From Paractinoplanes toevensis (GTDB lineage: Bacteria; Actinomycetota; Actinomycetes; Mycobacteriales; Micromonosporaceae): DNA of 43,853 nucleotides. The stretch spans positions 1 through 43,853 of the forward strand of contig NZ_BOQN01000056.1 of the NCBI RefSeq assembly GCF_018332695.1, written 5' to 3'. Each line of letters starts with the position of its first letter. Within the stretch, counting starts at the first letter, position 1. Positions 41,370-43,853 of this stretch are shown here, piece after piece. The position numbers and the translations under genes are program-made. The notes under the pieces were generated by a model that was not told where the DNA came from, ran no database searches, and saw nothing but the letters and a program-made list of their open reading frames with translations.

Positions 41370-42599
41370 CTAACCTCCCGTGATCCGCAGCGACACCCAT
41401 AGCGCCAGCACGCCCGCCACCAGCGCGAACGGCACGGACAGCAGGCCCAGGCGGAGGAAGTCGCCGGCGTCCGGCGGGTGCTCGCGGGTGTGCAGGATCT
41501 GCCGCCACAGCAGGGTCGCCAGCGAACCCACGTAGGTCAGGTTCGGCCCGACGTTCACCCCGATCAGCACCGCGAGCAGCAGCGCCGGCCGGGCCTGCAC
41601 CGCCGGGACCAGCACCAGCGTGGCCGGCAGGTTGTTCACCAGATTGGCCAGCAGCGCCGCGATCCCGGCCACGGCCAGCAGCTGCATCAGCCCGTTCCGC
41701 TCCGGCACCACCTTTTCCACCAGCGCGTCCAGCCCGTGCTGCCGGACGGTCAGCACCACCACGCCGAGCGCCAGCACGAACGCGCAGAACGGCAGATTCG
41801 CTTCGCGAAGCAGAACGCGAGGTCCGACCCGGTGCGGCACGGCCAGGGCGACCGCGCCGGCCGCGGCAACCCATCCGGGGTGTACGCCGAAGGGCTGGGC
41901 AACCGCGAAACCGGCCAGCGTCAGGGCCAGCACGATCAGTGCGTACCGGGGTGCCGGCGGATCGTCACCGTCCTCGACCGGGTCCGCCGACGCCCCCAGG
42001 TCGGCCCGGAAGAACCAGCGGAAGACCAGGTACTCGGCGACGATCACGGCGACCCAGGGCAGGGCCATCACCGCCGCGAACCCGAGAAAGGTCAGCCCGC
42101 TCGCCGCGAAGGCCAGCAGGTTGGTCAGGTTGGACACCGGCAGCAGCAGCGACGCCGAGTTGGCCAGGTGGGCCGAGGCGTAGGCGGCCGGGCGGGCTCG
42201 GGCCCCGGTGCGCGCGGCGGTGGCCAGCACCACCGGGGTGAGCAGCACCACCGTGGCGTCCAGGCTGAGCACCGCGGTGGTCAGCGACGCGGCCACGAAG
42301 ACCGCCGCGAGCAACCGGGTCGGCCGGTGACCGCTGATCCGGGCGGTCAGCGCGCCGGCGTACCGGAAGACGCCGTGCTCGCCCGCGAGGTACGCGAGGA
42401 GCAGGACCGCCGCGAGGAAGCCGACCGTCGGCCCGAGTTCGCGGATCTCGGCCACCGCGTCCGGCGCGGGCAGCAGGCCGACCGCGACGACGAGCAGCGC
42501 AACCGGCACCGCGACGACCGCCTCGGGTAACCCTCGTGGGCGGCCCACGGCAAACGCGAGCACACCGGCCAGCAGCGCCCCGGAGATGAAGAAGGGCAT
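41370..42599 (-). CDS. SLC13/ArsB-NhaD-superfamily ion transporter
   Basis: A 409-residue membrane protein with about eleven segments. The repeated motif pattern of the ion-transporter superfamily is visible: SLDATVVLLTPVV and ANSASLLLPVSNLTNLLAF in the first half, LANLVNNLPATLVLVP and GVNVGPNLTYVGSLATLLW in the second. Substrate could be an anion, arsenite or Na+/H+; the sequence does not decide. Its ATG lies four bases after the stop of the STAS gene. Confidence 0.8.
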   Translation of the reverse strand: MPFFISGALLAGVLAFAVGRPRGLPEAVVAVPVALLVVAVGLLPAPDAVAEIRELGPTVGFLAAVLLLAYLAGEHGVFRYAGALTARISGHRPTRLLAAVFVAASLTTAVLSLDATVVLLTPVVLATAARTGARARPAAYASAHLANSASLLLPVSNLTNLLAFAASGLTFLGFAAVMALPWVAVIVAEYLVFRWFFRADLGASADPVEDGDDPPAPRYALIVLALTLAGFAVAQPFGVHPGWVAAAGAVALAVPHRVGPRVLLREANLPFCAFVLALGVVVLTVRQHGLDALVEKVVPERNGLMQLLAVAGIAALLANLVNNLPATLVLVPAVQARPALLLAVLIGVNVGPNLTYVGSLATLLWRQILHTREHPPDAGDFLRLGLLSVPFALVAGVLALWVSLRITGG

Positions 42600-42602
42600 C
42601 CG

Positions 42603-42914
42603 TCAGGCGCCGAACAGCGCCAGGGCGCCCGACACCTCGAGTACCCGGGCGACCAGGCCACGCGGGTTGATCACCCGAAACCCGGCCGAACGCAGAAGAG
42701 CCTCGTTGTAGCCGTCGATCAGTGCGGCGAGGGCTTCCGAGTCCAGAAACGTCACGTCGGCGAGGTCGACCACGACGTCGCCCACGTCGAGCGCGGCCAC
42801 GATGGTGCCGCGCAGCTCATCTCGCGTCGTAATGTCCAGTTCGCCGCTGATATGCAGGAAGGTCGCGGTCCCGTCGGCCGCGCGCTCCTGACCGATCTTG
42901 AAAGAGTCCGCCAC
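42603..42914 (-). CDS. STAS-domain anti-sigma factor antagonist
   Basis: A 103-residue RsbV/SpoIIAA-like protein. Visible motifs are LHISGELDITTRDEL and VVVDLADVTFLDSEALAALI, with the serine of the phosphorylation region in FLDSEAL. It should bind the HATPase-type anti-sigma factor encoded just upstream when unphosphorylated. GTG at 42912-42914 is the best start, but no ribosome binding site is clear. Confidence 0.82.
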   Translation of the reverse strand: MADSFKIGQERAADGTATFLHISGELDITTRDELRGTIVAALDVGDVVVDLADVTFLDSEALAALIDGYNEALLRSAGFRVINPRGLVARVLEVSGALALFGA

Positions 42915-42943
42915 GGGAGAATTTTTACCAGCACCCGGCGCAT

Positions 42944-43357
42944 TCAGCTCGGGAAGCTGGCCCAGACATGTTTGGCGACGTCCGTGGCGTACCACCCGAC
43001 GTCCAGCGCGAAGGTCTGGGTGAGCTGCAGTCCGAGCCCGCCGGCACCGAGCGGCCGGCCCGCGTCGACCGCCGGTTCGGCGTACCGATCGTGGTCGGCG
43101 ACGTCGATGATCAGGCGATCACCCTCGCGGAGCAGGCGCACCACGGCGGGCGGCAGGCCGTGCCGCAACGCGTTGGTCGCCAGCTCGGTGACGACCAGGG
43201 TCATCCGCTCGATGGCGTCACCCGTAGCGGTGGTCATCGTGCCGGCCACGGCCCGGCGCAGCGCGGCCCGCAGGTCGCGCAGGTCGCCGAACGCTCCCAG
43301 CTCCCAGCGGCATATCTCGGCGGCGCTGGGGTATGGAACCGTCGTCATGCTGTCCAT
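42944..43357 (-). CDS. RsbW-like anti-sigma factor (HATPase)
   Basis: A 137-residue GHKL-type kinase fold. The N box is VVTELATNALRHG, the G1-like box is VADHDRYAEPAVD, and the G2 box is GAGGLGLQLTQTFA. Such proteins hold a SigF/SigB-type sigma factor inactive and phosphorylate a STAS antagonist. Either ATG 43357 or ATG 43348 could start it. TGTCCA (43351-43356) and TGGACA (43364-43369) form an inverted repeat around the start. About 290 bases separate it from the divergent sigma gene; I see no gene or clear promoter there. Confidence 0.82.
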   Translation of the reverse strand: MDSMTTVPYPSAAEICRWELGAFGDLRDLRAALRRAVAGTMTTATGDAIERMTLVVTELATNALRHGLPPAVVRLLREGDRLIIDVADHDRYAEPAVDAGRPLGAGGLGLQLTQTFALDVGWYATDVAKHVWASFPS

Positions 43358-43649
43358 CTTGCCTGGACAGTGCGGATCGAAATACCGACCGACCAGCCCG
43401 CACGGGTTCCCCCGGCCGGACATCCGACAGCCGTTGATCACTCCGTATTACTTGCCATCACGCAAAGTGACTCATACTTTCGGCTAGTCTTTTCTCCCCC
43501 TCTCGGTTAAGGTCGACTCACCGAACGGCCTACTTGGCAGTTGTCGACGAAGTCGTATCGACCGCCGTCGACCACTGTTAGAACCCCGACCGAATCGGGT
43601 CCAGCACGAACGGACCGGCTCTCCGGTTAGGTAATAGGGAGGACCACGC

Positions 43650-43853
43650 ATGACCGTCACCCAGACGTCGTCGCAGATCTCGACGGCCACCAAGGCCGGC
43701 GCCGAGGCGCCGGTCGACAGCGCCGCCGAGTTGCTCAACGCGATGGCGGCGATGCCCGTCGGGCACCCGTCCCGGCCGGCCCTGCGGGACAAGGCGATCG
43801 AGGCCTGGCTGCCCCTGGCGCGCCACCTCGCGAATCGTTACTCCGGGCGTGGT
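43650..43853 (+). CDS. SigF/SigB-type sigma factor, 5' part only
   Basis: The first 68 codons are visible; the gene continues past the window. The segment ELLNAMAAMPVGHPSRPALRDKAIEAWLPLARHLANRYSGRG matches the N-terminal region of actinobacterial SigF/SigB-type (group 3) sigma factors. ATG at 43650-43652 follows GGGAGG by about seven bases. The divergent anti-sigma and antagonist genes make it the natural target of that partner-switching pair. Confidence 0.75.
   Translation, partial: MTVTQTSSQISTATKAGAEAPVDSAAELLNAMAAMPVGHPSRPALRDKAIEAWLPLARHLANRYSGRG

Noticed and set aside
43484..43792. A 102-codon minus-strand frame overlapping the sigma gene start
   Set aside because: It has no recognisable motif and runs antisense to the well-supported sigma factor N-terminus.

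Overview
The window is chromosomal DNA of a high-GC actinobacterium. Supporting signs are the strong G/C bias at third codon positions, many GTG starts, many ATGA start/stop overlaps, actinobacterial families (DUF1707, DUF6069, Roadblock/LC7 pairs, a SigF/SigB-type sigma factor beside STAS and HATPase regulators) and LacI-controlled sugar operons. Overall it resembles an Actinoplanes-like member of the Micromonosporaceae; this placement rests on general resemblance, not on a marker gene. I see no rRNA, tRNA, CRISPR array, transposase or phage gene.

Layout. 0.1-3.2 kb: TetR-regulated ABC exporter. 3.2-6.0 kb: solute-binding lipoprotein translationally coupled to a membrane GGDEF-EAL protein. 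6.1-7.6 kb: AbiE-like module with a shortened nucleotidyltransferase gene and two copies of a promoter-proximal element. 7.8-9.6 kb: secreted beta-propeller and LamG-fold proteins. 9.6-11.6 kb: DUF6069 protein, ECF sigma factor, DUF1707 protein. 11.6-17.9 kb (minus strand): operon rhaEW-rhaB-lutABC. 18.2-18.9 kb: two Roadblock/LC7 proteins. 18.95-19.56 kb: a 103-bp inverted repeat pair with a third partial copy, abutting the 3' ends of convergent genes. 19.6-26.8 kb: LacI regulator and a divergent rhamnose uptake/isomerisation operon (rhaT, two permeases, rhaS, rhaM, rhaI). 27-32.6 kb: a small membrane protein, a helical-repeat protein, a methyltransferase, and a second sugar ABC transporter facing a LacI-like protein that has no DNA-binding domain. 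32.6-35.2 kb: a secreted beta-helix protein and a palindrome-rich intergenic region. 35.2-41.2 kb: phosphoesterase, lipoprotein, glyA with a ZTP riboswitch, a Na+/H+ antiporter, an XRE regulator with an SDR enzyme. 41.4-43.85 kb: an ion transporter, a STAS/HATPase partner-switching pair and the start of a SigF/SigB-type sigma gene.

The central system is L-rhamnose catabolism. Uptake (RhaT and permeases with RhaS), anomer conversion (RhaM), isomerisation (RhaI), phosphorylation (RhaB) and cleavage/oxidation (RhaEW) give dihydroxyacetone phosphate and L-lactate, and LutABC in the same transcription unit can oxidise the lactate to pyruvate. LacI-type palindromes of the TGAAACGTTTCA type lie in front of all three transcription units and tie them into one regulon.

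The least conventional elements are the gene-end repeats at 18.95-19.56 kb, the duplicated promoter element shared by the AbiE-like module and the GGDEF-EAL operon, the lipoprotein/GGDEF-EAL coupling, and the headless LacI-like protein. No search was run; all family names come from reading the sequence.
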